Numbered from the stretch's first letter, positions 48,875 through 59,290 are shown. The stretch: DNA of 64,000 nucleotides from Rouxiella badensis (GCF_002093665.1 NZ_MRWE01000014.1:1-64000), one strand, 5' to 3'. The notes: generated by a model not told the origin, from the letters alone. Numbers and translations: made by a program.

Positions 48875-51433
48875 TTGTACCTCTACATCGAGACATTAAA
48901 GCAGAGATTGGATGCAATAAATCAGCTACGCGTTGACCGCGCCGTAGTGGCTCAGGGCCCCGCTTTTCAGCAGGTCTATAGTCTGTTGCCCGTCCTCTTA
49001 CATCATCATCATCCGCTGATGCCGGGCTACCTTGAAGGTAAAGTGCCCCATGGTGTCTGTATTTTCACGCCTGACGAAACCCAAACTACCTATATTAACT
49101 CTCTCGAAGAGAAATGGGGCAGCCCGTTTGAACCGGTCGTTAAAGGCGAACTGCCGATAACCGGCGTCTATTCTATGGGCAGTACCTCATCGATAGGCCA
49201 GAGCCAAACCTCGGACCTCGATATCTGGGTCTGTCATCAATCCTGGCTCGATAACGAAGAGCGCAACCGCCTGCAGCAAAAGTGCAGCCTGCTTGAGAAA
49301 TGGGCCGCCTCGCTGGGCGTTGAAGTCAGCTTCTTCCTGATTGATGAAAACCGTTTTCGCCATAATGAAAGCGGCAGTTTGAGCGGTGAGGACTGCGGTT
49401 CAACCCAACACATCCTGCTGCTTGATGAATTTTACCGTACTGCGGTTCGTCTTGCAGGCAAGCGTATTCTGTGGAATATGGTGCCTGGCGAAGAAGAAGC
49501 GCATTACGACGAGTATGTCCTTTCCCTCTATTCTCAGGGCGCGTTGACGCCGAACGAATGGCTCGACCTCGGTGGCCTGAGCACGCTGTCTGCCGAAGAG
49601 TATTTTGGTGCCAGCCTGTGGCAGCTGTATAAAAGCATCGACTCGCCTTATAAGGCGGTGCTGAAAACGCTGCTGCTCGAGGCCTATTCTTGGGAATATC
49701 CCAATACCCAGCTGCTGGCAATGGACATCAAACAGCGCCTGCATCAGGGAGAAATTGTCTGCTTCGGCCTCGATGCTTACTGCATGATGCTCGAACGCGT
49801 GACCCGCTATCTGACTCAGGTTGAAGACTTTACGCGCCTTGACCTGGTGCGTCGCTGCTTCTATCTCAAGGTCAACGAGAAGCTGTCCCGCCCGCGTGCC
49901 TCGGTTGGCTGGCGTCGTGAAATTCTCACCCAGCTGGTGAGCGAGTGGGGCTGGAGCGAAGAGCGTCTGGCGATTCTCGATAATCGCGCTAACTGGAAGA
50001 TTGAGCGCGTGCGGGAGGCACACAACGAGCTGCTCGATGCGATGATGCAGAGCTACCGTAACCTGATTCGTTTCGCGCGCCGCAATAACCTGAGCGTGAG
50101 CGCCAGCCCGCAGGACATCGGCGTGCTGACCCGCAAGCTGTACGCGGCGTTTGAAGCGTTGCCGGGGAAAGTGACGTTGGTTAATCCGCAGATTTCCCCG
50201 GATCTCTCCGAGGCTGACTTAACCTTTATTCACGTGCCTATTGGTCGCGCTAATCGCACCGGCTGGTATCTGTATAACCAGTCGCCGTCGATGGACTCAA
50301 TTATCAGCCATCAGCCGCTGGAATATAACCGCTATCTCAGCAAGCTGGTCGCGTGGGCTTACTTTAACGGGTTGCTGACCCCGACGACGCGGCTGCACAT
50401 CAAGAGCGGCAACCTGTGCGATATTTCCAAACTGCGCGAACTGGTGGCCGACGTGTCGCACCATTTCCCGATTCGTTTGCCTGCGCCGACGCCGAAGGCC
50501 CTGTATAGCCCGTGCGAAATTCGCCACCTGTCAATTATCGTCAATCTCGAGCATGACCCGACGGCAGCGTTCCGCAATCAGGTGGTGCATTTTGACTTCC
50601 GCAAACTTGACGTCTTCAGCTTCGGTGAGAAACAGCAGTGCCTGGTCGGCAGCATCGACCTGTTGTATCGCAACTCGTGGAACGAAGTGCGTACGCTGCA
50701 CTTCAACAGTGAGCAGGCGGTGCTCGAGGCGCTAAAAACCATTCTCGGTAAGATGCACCAGGATGCCGCGCCGCCGGAGGCCGTTGAAGTCTTCTGCTAT
50801 AGCCAGCACCTGCGTGGCCTCATCCGCACGCGTATCCAGCAGCTGGTTTCCGAATGCATTGAGCTGCGTCTTTCGAGCAAACGCCTCGAGCCGGGCCGAT
50901 TCAAGGCGGTGAGAGTCTCCGGGCAGACCTGGGGTCTGTTCTTCGAGCGCCTGAGCGTGTCGGTTCAAAAGCTGGAAAACGCCATTGAGTTTTACGGCGC
51001 TATCTCGAACAACAAGCTGCACGGCCTGTCGGTGAAGGTTGATACCTCGCAGGTGCATCTGCCGTCAGTGGTAGACGGCTATGCCAGCGAAGGGATTATT
51101 CAGTTCTTCTTCGAGACCACCGCGGACGACGACGGTTTCAACATCTATATCCTGGATGAGTCGAATCGGGTCGAGGTTTATCACCACTGCGAAGGCAGCA
51201 AAGAGGACCTGGTGCGCGACGTCAGCCGTTTCTATTCGTCATCGCACGACCGTTTCACCTATGGTTCCAGCTTCGTGAACTTCAATCTGCCGCAGTTCTA
51301 CCAGATTGTTTCAATCGATGGCCGCACGCAGGTCATTCCCTTCCGCAGCAACGTGCTGTCTCAACTGTGCGCGGTCGTTCCTGAGGCCGGTGCCGAACCT
51401 GCCAGCCCGGCGCAGCAGTTTCAAATCCACTGA
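48875..51433 (+). CDS. cyaA: Class I adenylate cyclase CyaA
   Basis: This 852-residue class I adenylate cyclase makes cAMP from ATP. The N-terminal catalytic half contains [20 protein letters not shown], a nucleotidyltransferase-like motif with the metal Asp pair. The C-terminal half is regulatory and ends near residue 830, with a lineage-specific tail ([12 protein letters not shown]). The start is TTG at 48875, as in E. coli, giving low translation. The E. coli neighbour cyaY is missing, and lptM follows 126 bp later. Confidence 0.96.
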   Translation: MYLYIETLKQRLDAINQLRVDRAVVAQGPAFQQVYSLLPVLLHHHHPLMPGYLEGKVPHGVCIFTPDETQTTYINSLEEKWGSPFEPVVKGELPITGVYSMGSTSSIGQSQTSDLDIWVCHQSWLDNEERNRLQQKCSLLEKWAASLGVEVSFFLIDENRFRHNESGSLSGEDCGSTQHILLLDEFYRTAVRLAGKRILWNMVPGEEEAHYDEYVLSLYSQGALTPNEWLDLGGLSTLSAEEYFGASLWQLYKSIDSPYKAVLKTLLLEAYSWEYPNTQLLAMDIKQRLHQGEIVCFGLDAYCMMLERVTRYLTQVEDFTRLDLVRRCFYLKVNEKLSRPRASVGWRREILTQLVSEWGWSEERLAILDNRANWKIERVREAHNELLDAMMQSYRNLIRFARRNNLSVSASPQDIGVLTRKLYAAFEALPGKVTLVNPQISPDLSEADLTFIHVPIGRANRTGWYLYNQSPSMDSIISHQPLEYNRYLSKLVAWAYFNGLLTPTTRLHIKSGNLCDISKLRELVADVSHHFPIRLPAPTPKALYSPCEIRHLSIIVNLEHDPTAAFRNQVVHFDFRKLDVFSFGEKQQCLVGSIDLLYRNSWNEVRTLHFNSEQAVLEALKTILGKMHQDAAPPEAVEVFCYSQHLRGLIRTRIQQLVSECIELRLSSKRLEPGRFKAVRVSGQTWGLFFERLSVSVQKLENAIEFYGAISNNKLHGLSVKVDTSQVHLPSVVDGYASEGIIQFFFETTADDDGFNIYILDESNRVEVYHHCEGSKEDLVRDVSRFYSSSHDRFTYGSSFVNFNLPQFYQIVSIDGRTQVIPFRSNVLSQLCAVVPEAGAEPASPAQQFQIH

Positions 51434-51559
51434 TCCGCCGTTTTTATCCTGAACGGCGCTGCGCGCGATGCCGATTTTTGATAATCGATTCCTATTGCTT
51501 TTCATGATCCACCTGCGATTATAGAGAGCTTGGACGGTGAATCGCAGATCCTGGATAAA

Positions 51560-51796
51560 ATGAAAACAATCACAATGAAAAATCTGAACATGAAAACCGC
51601 ATTACGCTGGTCTCTGGCCTCGATGGTCCTGTTTGCGCTCTCTGGCTGTGGATTAAAAGGTCCCCTCTACTTTCCTCCGGCAGATAAAGCCGATGCTAAA
51701 AAAGTCGTGGTAACCAATGACAAGTCCGGTCAGACACAGTCTCAGGGTGTTTCTCCAGACCAAAATGCGGCCAAAAACAGTGGGCAACTTTATTAA
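51560..51796 (+). CDS. lptM: LPS translocon-associated lipoprotein LptM (YifL)
   Basis: This small lipoprotein has a lipobox, LFALSGC, followed by GLKGPLYFPPADKAD, the hallmark of LptM/YifL. It is anchored in the outer membrane and helps the LptDE translocon mature. The exact start is uncertain. ATGs at 51560, 51575 and 51590 place the lipidated Cys at 30, 25 or 20, and the last matches the E. coli signal length. The first is given because GGAT lies just upstream. It leads the dapF-yigA-xerC-yigB string. Confidence 0.85.
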   Translation: MKTITMKNLNMKTALRWSLASMVLFALSGCGLKGPLYFPPADKADAKKVVVTNDKSGQTQSQGVSPDQNAAKNSGQLY

Positions 51797-51854
51797 TCGG
51801 CAGGCCACAGAGTAATTACGTCTGGCGATAGCCAGGGGTCAAGCGGAGTAAGAT

Positions 51855-52679
51855 ATGCAGTTCGCCAAAATGCACGGCCTGGGCAACGACTTTATGGTCG
51901 TTGACGCCGTCACTCAAAATGTTTATTTCTCTCCCGAACTGATCCGTCGACTTTCCGATCGTAACCGCGGCGTGGGCTTCGATCAGCTGTTGGTCGTCGA
52001 GCCGCCTTACGATCCTGAACTGGACTTTCACTACCGCATCTTCAATGCCGACGGGAGTGAAGTCATGCAGTGCGGTAACGGTGCCCGCTGTTTCGCCCGA
52101 TTTGTGCGCATTAAAGGGCTGACCAACAAGCGCGATATTCAGGTTAGCACCCAGAACGGGCGCATGACCCTGACGGTCACGGAAGATGAGCTGGTGCAGG
52201 TGAATATGGGCGAGCCAATATTCGAACCTCAGCAAATTCCTTTCCGCGCGCCCAAGCCTGAAAAAACCTATATTTTACGCGCAGAAGAACACACCGTGCT
52301 CTGCGGTGCGGTCTCAATGGGTAACCCGCACTGCGTGTTACAGGTTGACGACGTAGTCACTGCCAGAGTAGAACAACTTGGCCCGCTGCTCGAAAGTCAT
52401 GAACGTTTTCCTGAGCGCGTCAACGTCGGCTTTATGCAGGTGATCGACCGCAGCAGCGTCAAGCTGCGCGTTTATGAGCGTGGCGCTGGCGAGACGCAGG
52501 CCTGTGGAAGCGGTGCCTGTGCGGCAGTGGCGGTTGGAATACAGCAGGGTTTACTCGCTGAGGAAGTTCAGGTGGAACTGCCGGGAGGCAGCCTCGACAT
52601 TCGCTGGAAAGGTCCGGGTCATCCCCTTTATATGACCGGCCCTGCCACCCATGTTTACGACGGATTTATTCATCTATGA
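51855..52679 (+). CDS. dapF: Diaminopimelate epimerase DapF
   Basis: This 274-residue enzyme interconverts LL- and meso-diaminopimelate for lysine and peptidoglycan. The two catalytic cysteines are Cys73 (MQCGNGARC) and Cys217 (QACGSGACA), at the E. coli positions. [17 protein letters not shown] starts the protein. The stop overlaps yigA by four bases. Confidence 0.98.
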   Translation: MQFAKMHGLGNDFMVVDAVTQNVYFSPELIRRLSDRNRGVGFDQLLVVEPPYDPELDFHYRIFNADGSEVMQCGNGARCFARFVRIKGLTNKRDIQVSTQNGRMTLTVTEDELVQVNMGEPIFEPQQIPFRAPKPEKTYILRAEEHTVLCGAVSMGNPHCVLQVDDVVTARVEQLGPLLESHERFPERVNVGFMQVIDRSSVKLRVYERGAGETQACGSGACAAVAVGIQQGLLAEEVQVELPGGSLDIRWKGPGHPLYMTGPATHVYDGFIHL

Positions 52680-53380
52680 ACAATCTTGACGATCAGATTG
52701 AAAGCGTAACCGAGCTCGACGACGAACTGGTGATGCAGTATCTGCTGCAAAACCCGGATTTCTTCATCAGAAATGCGCGCAGCGTTGAGCAGATGCACGT
52801 GCCGCATCCGGTTAAAGGCAGTATTTCACTGGTTGAGTGGCAGCTCGGACGCCAGCGCAATCAGATTGCCCAACTGGAAGAAGAAATTACCCTGTTGATG
52901 GAACAGGCAACCATTAACGAAACCTTGTTCGGCCGACTGATTGAGCTTCAGGCCAATCTGGCTGACGCCACCAGCCTGCAGGATATGCTTAATCGTCTGC
53001 AACGCTGGGGTCGCGGTCTTGGTCTTGCCGGTGCCAACGTGCGGTTGTTCAGCGAAAGCTGGCGCATTGGTGCACCGTCTGACTTCACTCACCTGGCGTT
53101 GACTCGCAGCTCGTTTGAGTCACTGCGCATCCAGCGTCTGGGCGATACTCAGCACTTCCTCGGAAGCCTGAACGGGCCGGAACTGTTACTGGTGCTGCCG
53201 CAGGCCAAGGCGGTCGGCTCTGTCGCACTATCGCTGATGGGCGAAGAGGGCGAATTGGGCATGCTGATTTTCAGCAGCCGTGACCCGCAGCACTATCAGG
53301 CGGGCATGGGCACTGTGATGCTCGACCAGCTTGCCAAAATGTTGCCGGGCCTGCTGTCGCGCTGGATCGAACGCGCATGA
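52676..53380 (+). CDS. yigA: DUF484 family protein YigA
   Basis: This 234-residue GAF-like protein of the DUF484 family is near the length of E. coli YigA (235). An N-terminal helix ([20 protein letters not shown]) is followed by a coiled coil ([20 protein letters not shown]) and a GAF-type domain. It has no proven function. It overlaps dapF and xerC (both ATGA), so it is fixed between cell-wall and recombination genes in most enterobacteria. Confidence 0.93.
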   Translation: MNNLDDQIESVTELDDELVMQYLLQNPDFFIRNARSVEQMHVPHPVKGSISLVEWQLGRQRNQIAQLEEEITLLMEQATINETLFGRLIELQANLADATSLQDMLNRLQRWGRGLGLAGANVRLFSESWRIGAPSDFTHLALTRSSFESLRIQRLGDTQHFLGSLNGPELLLVLPQAKAVGSVALSLMGEEGELGMLIFSSRDPQHYQAGMGTVMLDQLAKMLPGLLSRWIERA

Positions 53381-54288
53381 GCCAAACTGACTCGCCACTG
53401 CTCCCCGCGGTCGAGGCATTTTTACGATTTCTGCGGGTTGAGCGACAGCTCAGTCCGCTGACGCAAAGCAGTTATCACCACCAGCTTCAGGCGTTGATAG
53501 CGATGGCCGACGACATCAAGCTGACCGACTGGGCGCAGCTCGACGCTGCCAAGGTCAGAATGTTGACCGCACGCAGCAAGCGTGCGGGTCTCGGTGCCTC
53601 CAGCCTCGCCCTGCGTCTCTCGGCGTTGCGCAGTTTTCTCGACTGGCAGGTGCATCAGGGCGTCCTTCAGGCTAATCCCGCCAAAGGCATTTCTACTCCG
53701 CGTGCGCCGCGTCATTTGCCCAAGAACATTGACGTTGACGAGGTAGGCCAACTGCTGAATATCGACCTCAACGATCCGCTCGCCGTGCGCGACCGTGCGA
53801 TGCTTGAAGTCATGTATGGCGCGGGCCTGCGTTTGTCTGAGCTGGTAGGCATCAATCTCGGTCACGTCGACCTGCCCTCCGGTGAAATTTGGGTAATGGG
53901 TAAAGGCAGCAAGGAGCGCAAACTGCCGATTGGCCGCACGGCGGTGACCTGGCTTGAAAACTGGCTTGCCCTGCGCGACCTGTTTGGGCCTGAAGACGAC
54001 GCGATGTTTCTGTCTAATCAGGGCCGTCGCATCTCCACCCGCAACGTGCAGAAACGCTTTGCCGAGTGGGGCGTCAAGCAGGGCGTTAACAGCCATATTC
54101 ACCCCCATAAGCTTCGCCACTCTTTTGCGACACACGTTCTGGAGTCGAGTGGGGATTTGCGCGCGGTACAGGAACTGTTGGGCCACGCCAACCTTTCCAC
54201 CACGCAAATCTATACCCACCTCGACTTTCAACATTTGGCGTCGGTTTACGATGCCGCGCATCCCCGCGCTAAACGAGGAAAAACCTGA
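53377..54288 (+). CDS. xerC: Tyrosine recombinase XerC
   Basis: This 303-residue recombinase acts with XerD at dif to resolve chromosome dimers. The N-terminal SAM-like domain ([19 protein letters not shown]) is followed by the catalytic domain with Arg in [10 protein letters not shown], Lys in MGKGSKERK, His-Arg in [12 protein letters not shown], His in [10 protein letters not shown] and the nucleophile Tyr in IYTHLDF. It overlaps yigA by four bases, and yigB starts inside its stop (TGATG). Confidence 0.97.
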   Translation: MSQTDSPLLPAVEAFLRFLRVERQLSPLTQSSYHHQLQALIAMADDIKLTDWAQLDAAKVRMLTARSKRAGLGASSLALRLSALRSFLDWQVHQGVLQANPAKGISTPRAPRHLPKNIDVDEVGQLLNIDLNDPLAVRDRAMLEVMYGAGLRLSELVGINLGHVDLPSGEIWVMGKGSKERKLPIGRTAVTWLENWLALRDLFGPEDDAMFLSNQGRRISTRNVQKRFAEWGVKQGVNSHIHPHKLRHSFATHVLESSGDLRAVQELLGHANLSTTQIYTHLDFQHLASVYDAAHPRAKRGKT

Positions 54289-55004
54289 TGAAGTTTTACC
54301 GCCCCCTGCAGCAGATCGAGGCGATCACCTTCGATCTCGACGACACCCTCTACGACAACTATCCGGTCATCGTTCGCACTGAATCGGAAACGATGCAGTT
54401 TTTACGCCAGTATCATCCGGCGACGGCGGATATCGAATCGGCAGAGTGGCGGGCGGTACGTGCGGAACTGCTGGAGCAAGATGCCGAAATTTATCATGAT
54501 GTTACCGCGTGGCGACACAAGGCGCTGTATCACACCATGCTGCGTCGCGGGCTGAGTGAGGCAGAAGCCGAAGCGGGCGCAGAGGCGACGATGCAGAACT
54601 TCGCGCACTGGCGCAGCCGCATCGACGTACCGCAGGAAACCCACGACACGCTGACCGCGTTGGGCAAAAAATTTCCGCTGGTGGCCATCACCAACGGCAA
54701 TGCCAATCCCGACCTTTTCGGCCTGTCGAAGTATTTCGAATTTACGCTGGTAGCCGGTCGCGACGGGCGCGCCAAGCCGTGGAGCGACATGTATCACCTG
54801 GCAGCCGAACGCCTGAATGTGCCGCTGGCGCACATTCTTCACGTTGGTGACGACCTGACTACTGACGTCGCAGGTTCTGTGCGCTGCGGCATGCAGGCCT
54901 GCTGGATAAACCTGCGTGAAGGCAACCTGATGCACATTCCGGATGCGCGCCTGCTGCCACATATCGAGATTAACACATTGGCGTCCCTTACCACGCTGCT
55001 GTAA
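54288..55004 (+). CDS. yigB: HAD-family phosphatase YigB (FMN/5-amino-6-(5-phosphoribitylamino)uracil phosphatase)
   Basis: This 238-residue HAD hydrolase has motif I DLDDT at residues 16-20, motif [10 protein letters not shown] and motif III-IV around [13 protein letters not shown]. coli YigB dephosphorylates FMN and the riboflavin intermediate ARPP. It is coupled to xerC by TGATG. uvrD follows with its own SOS promoter. Confidence 0.94.
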   Translation: MKFYRPLQQIEAITFDLDDTLYDNYPVIVRTESETMQFLRQYHPATADIESAEWRAVRAELLEQDAEIYHDVTAWRHKALYHTMLRRGLSEAEAEAGAEATMQNFAHWRSRIDVPQETHDTLTALGKKFPLVAITNGNANPDLFGLSKYFEFTLVAGRDGRAKPWSDMYHLAAERLNVPLAHILHVGDDLTTDVAGSVRCGMQACWINLREGNLMHIPDARLLPHIEINTLASLTTLL

Positions 55005-55034
55005 TCTACGCAGGTAGCCATCTCGCGCAAAATA

Positions 55035-55050
55035 CTGTATATAACAGCAG
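55035..55050. promoter_or_regulatory. LexA (SOS) box upstream of uvrD
   Basis: CTG-N10-CAG inside TACTGTATATAACAGCAGTA matches the LexA consensus, including the flanking TA bases. It is 76 bp before the uvrD ATG, as in E. coli, so uvrD should be induced on DNA damage. Confidence 0.87.
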
Positions 55051-55125
55051 TAAACCTCCATGCGGCGTTCGAGTTTTAATCGATTTGCCCGTGGATGCAT
55101 TTCTTTATCCAGACAAACGGTGCTT

Positions 55126-57291
55126 ATGGACGTTTCTGACCTGCTCGACAGCCTTAATGAAAAACAACGCGAAGCCGTAGGCGCCAAGCGCAGCAACTTA
55201 TTAGTGCTGGCGGGCGCAGGCAGCGGAAAAACGCGGGTTCTGGTGCATCGCATCGCCTGGCTGCTTTCCGTCGAGAACTGCTCGCCGTATTCCATTATGG
55301 CTGTGACCTTTACCAACAAGGCCGCGGCAGAAATGCGCCATCGTATCGAACAGTTAATTGGTACCAGCCAAGGCGGCATGTGGGTCGGCACCTTCCACGG
55401 CCTCGCGCACCGCCTGCTGCGTGCTCACCATCTCGACGCCAACCTGCCGCAGGACTTCCAGATACTCGACAGCGATGACCAGCTACGTCTGCTCAAACGC
55501 ATCATCAAGGCGCTGAATATCGACGAGAAACAGTGGCCGCCGCGTCAGGCAATGTGGTACATCAACGGCAAAAAAGACGAAGGTCTGCGTCCGCAGCACG
55601 TCGAGAGCTATGGTAATCCGGTCGAAGCGACCTGGCTGCGCATCTATCAGGCCTACCAGGAAGCCTGCGATCGCGCTGGGCTGGTCGATTTCGCCGAACT
55701 GCTGCTGCGCGCCCACGAGCTGTGGCTCAACAAGCCGCACATCTTGCAGCACTACCGCGACCGCTTTACCAATCTGATGGTTGACGAATTTCAGGATACC
55801 AACAGCATCCAGTATGCCTGGATCCGCCTGCTGGCCGGTGAAAACAATAACGTGATGATTGTCGGCGACGATGACCAGTCTATCTACGGCTGGCGCGGCG
55901 CGCAGGTCGAGAACATCCAGCGATTCCTGCACGATTTCCCCGGCGCGGAGACTATCCGCCTCGAACAGAACTATCGTTCCACCAGTACCATTCTGACCGC
56001 TGCCAATGCCCTGATCGCCAATAACAACGGGCGCATGGGTAAAAATCTTTGGACCGAAGACGTCGAAGGCGAGCCGATTTCGCTTTACTGCGCCTTCAAC
56101 GAGTTGGATGAATCCCGCTTTGTGGTTAACCGCATCAAGGCGTGGCAGGACAACGGCGGGGCATTGAACGACTGCGCCATTTTGTATCGCAGCAACGCCC
56201 AGTCACGCGTGCTGGAAGAAGCCCTGCTGCAAATGGCGATGCCTTATCGCATCTACGGCGGACAGAGATTCTTCGAACGCCAGGAGATAAAAGACGCACT
56301 GGCCTATCTGCGTCTGATGGCCAACCGTAACGACGACGCGGCCTTCGAGCGCGTGGTAAACACCCCGACGCGTGGCATCGGCGACAGAACGCTTGATGTG
56401 GTGCGCCAGACCGCCCGCGACCGCCAGATGACCATGTGGCAGGCCACGCGGGTGCTGTTGCAAGAGAAAGTGCTGGCCGGACGTGCGGCTTCAGCGCTGC
56501 AACGTTTCACCGAACTGGTGGATGCGCTGGCGCACGAGACCGCCGACATGCCGCTGCACGTGCAGACTGACCGCGTTATCAAGGATTCTGGCCTGTTCAT
56601 CATGTATGAGCAGGAGAAGGGCGAAAAAGGTCAGGCGCGAATCGAAAACCTTGAGGAACTGGTGACGGCAACCCGCCAGTTTAGCTATCAGGACGAAGAC
56701 CAGGATCTGATGCCGCTACAGGCGTTCCTGTCTCATGCGGCGCTTGAAGCCGGAGAAGGGCAGGCCGACGCCTATCAGGACGCCGTTCAGCTGATGACGC
56801 TGCACTCGGCCAAAGGGCTGGAGTTCCCGCAGGTGTTTATCGTCGGGATGGAAGAGGGGATGTTTCCGAGTCAGATGTCGCTCGATGAGGGCGGTCGTCT
56901 TGAGGAGGAACGTCGTCTGGCCTACGTTGGCGTGACACGTGCCATGAAAAAGCTGACGCTGACCTACGCCGAGACCCGCCGCCTGTATGGCAAAGAGGTT
57001 TATCATCGGCCTTCACGCTTTGTCGGTGAACTGCCGGAAAACTGCGTCGAAGAGGTGCGTTTACGCGCCAGCGTGACCCGTCAGGTGAGCCACAGGAGCA
57101 TGGGCACGCCCGTGCTGAGCAATAACGACAGTGGCTTCACCCTTGGCCAACGCGTGCGTCATCCGAAATTTGGTGAAGGCACTATCGTTAATCTCGAAGG
57201 CAGCGGCGAGCACAGCCGCTTACAGATTGCCTTCCCGGGAGAAGGCATTAAATGGCTGGTAGCGGCCTACGCCCGTCTTGAGGCGGTATAG
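55126..57291 (+). CDS. uvrD: DNA helicase II UvrD
   Basis: This 721-residue SF1A 3' to 5' helicase acts in nucleotide excision and mismatch repair and removes RecA. Walker A is AGAGSGKT (29-36), with [21 protein letters not shown] and YVGVTRAMKKL as later motifs, and a C-terminal tudor-like tail ends VAAYARLEAV. The ATG at 55126 gives MDVSDLLDSLNEKQREAV, as in E. coli. A longer reading from 55060 includes promoter DNA and is rejected. Confidence 0.98.
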   Translation: MDVSDLLDSLNEKQREAVGAKRSNLLVLAGAGSGKTRVLVHRIAWLLSVENCSPYSIMAVTFTNKAAAEMRHRIEQLIGTSQGGMWVGTFHGLAHRLLRAHHLDANLPQDFQILDSDDQLRLLKRIIKALNIDEKQWPPRQAMWYINGKKDEGLRPQHVESYGNPVEATWLRIYQAYQEACDRAGLVDFAELLLRAHELWLNKPHILQHYRDRFTNLMVDEFQDTNSIQYAWIRLLAGENNNVMIVGDDDQSIYGWRGAQVENIQRFLHDFPGAETIRLEQNYRSTSTILTAANALIANNNGRMGKNLWTEDVEGEPISLYCAFNELDESRFVVNRIKAWQDNGGALNDCAILYRSNAQSRVLEEALLQMAMPYRIYGGQRFFERQEIKDALAYLRLMANRNDDAAFERVVNTPTRGIGDRTLDVVRQTARDRQMTMWQATRVLLQEKVLAGRAASALQRFTELVDALAHETADMPLHVQTDRVIKDSGLFIMYEQEKGEKGQARIENLEELVTATRQFSYQDEDQDLMPLQAFLSHAALEAGEGQADAYQDAVQLMTLHSAKGLEFPQVFIVGMEEGMFPSQMSLDEGGRLEEERRLAYVGVTRAMKKLTLTYAETRRLYGKEVYHRPSRFVGELPENCVEEVRLRASVTRQVSHRSMGTPVLSNNDSGFTLGQRVRHPKFGEGTIVNLEGSGEHSRLQIAFPGEGIKWLVAAYARLEAV

Positions 57292-57343
57292 GCCTGGATG
57301 GGCTATCAGACTCGCCATTTTGAGCTCAGTTACGCGCCGAACT

Positions 57344-57820
57344 TTAGAACTTCACTGTGTCCCCGACCTTGGCGGTGAGATACCACGCCATGGTCGCCTG
57401 GGATTTGTCATCGCCTTCGGCCGGGCTACCCGGGAAGGTATCTTCCTCAGGTACGGGAACGTAAGGGCCCTGCTTGATCTCCAGGAATGTCGAACCGTTG
57501 TCCAGTGCGATGGCGCTATGCCAGACGCCAGCAGGAATTTCCAACGTGCGGGTTTCTTCGCCCAGCACCAAACGGTCGGTAATCTGCCCAGCAGAATTGT
57601 AAATCAATACAACAAGACGACCGGTCAGCGTACTCAATAATTCCCAGGTATGAGGGTGACGGTGAATGCGCACATAGCTCTCTTTATCCATCGTCACGGC
57701 CAGACGTTGAACCGGGTCGTTGACGTCCGGATGCAGGTTCAGGTTGGTGCGTAAACGAGGTGATTCACTTGCCTTGGCGGCAAGCTGGGTCAGGTTTTCA
57801 CGGGTGATCTGCTTGGTCAT
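57344..57820 (-). CDS. WbuC-family cupin protein
   Basis: This 158-residue small cupin matches the WbuC family. It has metal-binding histidines in RIHRHPHTWELL and the late cupin motif AGVWHSAIALDNGSTFLEIKQGPY. The cupin supplies a metal site, but the substrate is unknown. WbuC genes often sit in O-antigen clusters, so a copy between uvrD and corA is unusual. The ATG at 57820 has AGGAT upstream. A longer reading to 57910 adds upstream, non-conserved residues. Confidence 0.82.
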   Translation of the reverse strand: MTKQITRENLTQLAAKASESPRLRTNLNLHPDVNDPVQRLAVTMDKESYVRIHRHPHTWELLSTLTGRLVVLIYNSAGQITDRLVLGEETRTLEIPAGVWHSAIALDNGSTFLEIKQGPYVPVPEEDTFPGSPAEGDDKSQATMAWYLTAKVGDTVKF

Positions 57821-57973
57821 TTTTTTATCCTGAAAGGTGTGCCGGAAAGGGATTACGTGGTATTTGGTTTGAGACTGAGTGTAGTCAAAAAATCCCGCTG
57901 TGGTAAGCATCTCGCGCGGCGATGGGCGGTTGAAAATTATGCCGAAATGTTGCGGAATTAGGCGCCTTGCCGG

Positions 57974-58003
57974 TTGACAGTCTTTTTCTTATCGGCGTAA
58001 CAT
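57974..58003 (+). promoter_or_regulatory. Candidate corA promoter
   Basis: TTGACA (57974-57979) and TAACAT (57998-58003) are 18 bp apart. They would start transcription near 58010 and leave a leader of about 300 nt before corA. The -10 matches four of six bases. Confidence 0.55.
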
Positions 58004-58034
58004 GCGCGCACTATTATTTATGAGGATTTTCGCC

Positions 58035-58091
58035 TTGGACGCACCCAGTAGATACTGGCTCAACAATCTGTTAAGCAGGTTCCACTTCTAA
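58035..58091 (+). CDS. Candidate CorL-like leader peptide of corA
   Basis: This 18-codon frame starts with TTG and has AGGA eight bases upstream. It reads DAPSRYWLNNLLSRFHF after the first residue and ends TAA. An alternative ATG at 58020 in the same frame would give 23 residues. In Salmonella, translation of a short corL frame controls Rho-dependent termination in the corA leader. The peptide here is placed and sized to do the same, although I cannot confirm sequence homology. Hairpins follow directly. Confidence 0.5.
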   Translation: MDAPSRYWLNNLLSRFHF

Positions 58092-58223
58092 GGCCATCCT
58101 CATTGCTGATGGCCGCAGAGCTGGTTCGAAATGTACCTCGAAGGTATGGATTTCGAACCCACTCTAGGTGGTTGTCAGCGACCTCAAAAATGTCGCTGTG
58201 AGTCAGACCGGAATCGGGTCTGA
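58092..58223 (+). promoter_or_regulatory. Structured corA mRNA leader with four hairpins
   Basis: Four stems follow the leader frame. GGCCATC with GATGGCC spans 58092-58114. GGTTCGAAAT with ATTTCGAACC spans 58123-58159 and holds an inner TACC-GGTA. CAGCGAC with GTCGCTG spans 58176-58198, and TCAGACC with GGTCTGA spans 58203-58223. None has a T-run, so control by alternative folding, Rho or Mg2+ fits better than simple termination. Confidence 0.65.
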
Positions 58224-58308
58224 AATATAACGGTGACCTTCACCCTGTGTTTCCCCGCTGTGCTTCAATGCGTTGTCCATACCTGTCACCATTAGGGAGA
58301 ACGGGCAC

Positions 58309-59262
58309 ATGCTGAGTGCTTTTAAATTAGATAACAGCCGCTTATCCCGTTTGGAACTGGATGAAGCAGAGAGTTCGCTTTGCGATTCTCTGTGGGTCGA
58401 TTTGGTTGAGCCTGACGAGCTGGAGCGTGAACGCGTCCAGAATGAGTTAGGGCAAAGTCTGGCAACCCGGCCAGAACTGGACGATATCGAAGCGTCGGCA
58501 CGTTTTTTTGAAGACGAAGACGGGCTGCACATTCACTCATTTTTCTATTACGAAGATGCCGAAGACCATGCGGGAAACAGCACCGTAGCATTCACCATTC
58601 GCGACGGGCGCCTGTACACCCTGCGTGAACGTGAACTGCCTGCGTTTCGTCTTTACCGCATGCGCGCCAGAAATCAGCAGCTTACCGACGGTAATGCCTA
58701 CGAGTTGCTGCTGGACCTGTTCGAAACTAAAATCGAACAGCTGGCCGACGAAATCGAAAACATCTACAGCGATCTTGAAAAGCTGAGCCGCGTAATCATG
58801 GAAGGGCATCAGGGCGACGAGTACGACGCCGCGCTTTCGACGCTGGCCGAGCTGGAAGACATTGGCTGGAAGGTACGTCTGTGTCTGATGGATACCCAGC
58901 GTGCATTGAACTTCCTGGTGCGCAAGGCGCGTTTACCGGGTGAACAGCTGGAGCAGGCGCGTGAAGTGCTGCGTGACATCGAGTCCCTGTTGCCGCACAA
59001 CGAATCGCTGTTCCAGAAGGTGAACTTCCTGATGCAGGCGGCGATGGGCTTTATCAATATCGAGCAGAACCGCATCATCAAAATCTTCTCGGTGGTGTCG
59101 GTGGTGTTCCTGCCACCTACGCTTGTGGCGTCGAGCTATGGGATGAACTTCGAGTTTATGCCAGAGTTGAAGCTGACCTTCGGCTACCCGGCGGCGCTGG
59201 TGCTGATGCTGCTCGCGGGCCTCGCGCCTTATCTGTACTTTAAGAGAAAAAACTGGCTGTAA
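58309..59262 (+). CDS. corA: Magnesium/cobalt transporter CorA
   Basis: This 317-residue pentameric Mg2+ channel (also Co2+ and Ni2+) has a large N-terminal cytoplasmic domain and two C-terminal membrane helices. The selectivity motif YGMNF (GMN at 278-280) is present, and the protein ends FKRKNWL as in E. coli. The ATG at 58309 has AGGGAGA upstream. A longer reading from 58273 lacks conservation. Confidence 0.97.
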   Translation: MLSAFKLDNSRLSRLELDEAESSLCDSLWVDLVEPDELERERVQNELGQSLATRPELDDIEASARFFEDEDGLHIHSFFYYEDAEDHAGNSTVAFTIRDGRLYTLRERELPAFRLYRMRARNQQLTDGNAYELLLDLFETKIEQLADEIENIYSDLEKLSRVIMEGHQGDEYDAALSTLAELEDIGWKVRLCLMDTQRALNFLVRKARLPGEQLEQAREVLRDIESLLPHNESLFQKVNFLMQAAMGFINIEQNRIIKIFSVVSVVFLPPTLVASSYGMNFEFMPELKLTFGYPAALVLMLLAGLAPYLYFKRKNWL

Positions 59263-59272
59263 AGGTTTTGAA

Positions 59273-59290
59273 TCCCCGGTTCGCCGGGGA
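59273..59290 (+). terminator. Hairpin after corA
   Basis: TCCCCGG pairs with CCGGGGA across a very stable TTCG tetraloop, 10 bp after the corA stop. No T-run follows, so it may mainly protect the message end. Confidence 0.55.

Larger units (their letters stand above)
57821..58308 (+). promoter_or_regulatory. Intergenic region between the cupin gene and corA
   Basis: This 488-bp gap contains the divergent starts of the cupin gene and corA. The corA promoter, leader peptide and four hairpins are listed separately. The last 85 bases lead to AGGGAGA before the corA ATG. No further gene was seen. Confidence 0.6.

Noticed and set aside
53422-54261. 279-codon frame opposite xerC
   Set aside because: It is the antisense shadow of XerC, whose catalytic residues are all in the sense frame. 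It has no family signature and no ribosome binding site.
54402-55391. 329-codon frame opposite yigB and the start of uvrD
   Set aside because: It spans two known genes and the LexA box, has no recognisable domain and lacks a start signal.
58002-58091. 29-codon reading of the corA leader starting at ATG 58002
   Set aside because: The ATG overlaps the likely -10 element, upstream of the predicted transcription start, so it would not be in the mRNA. The TTG at 58035 or ATG at 58020 fits better.
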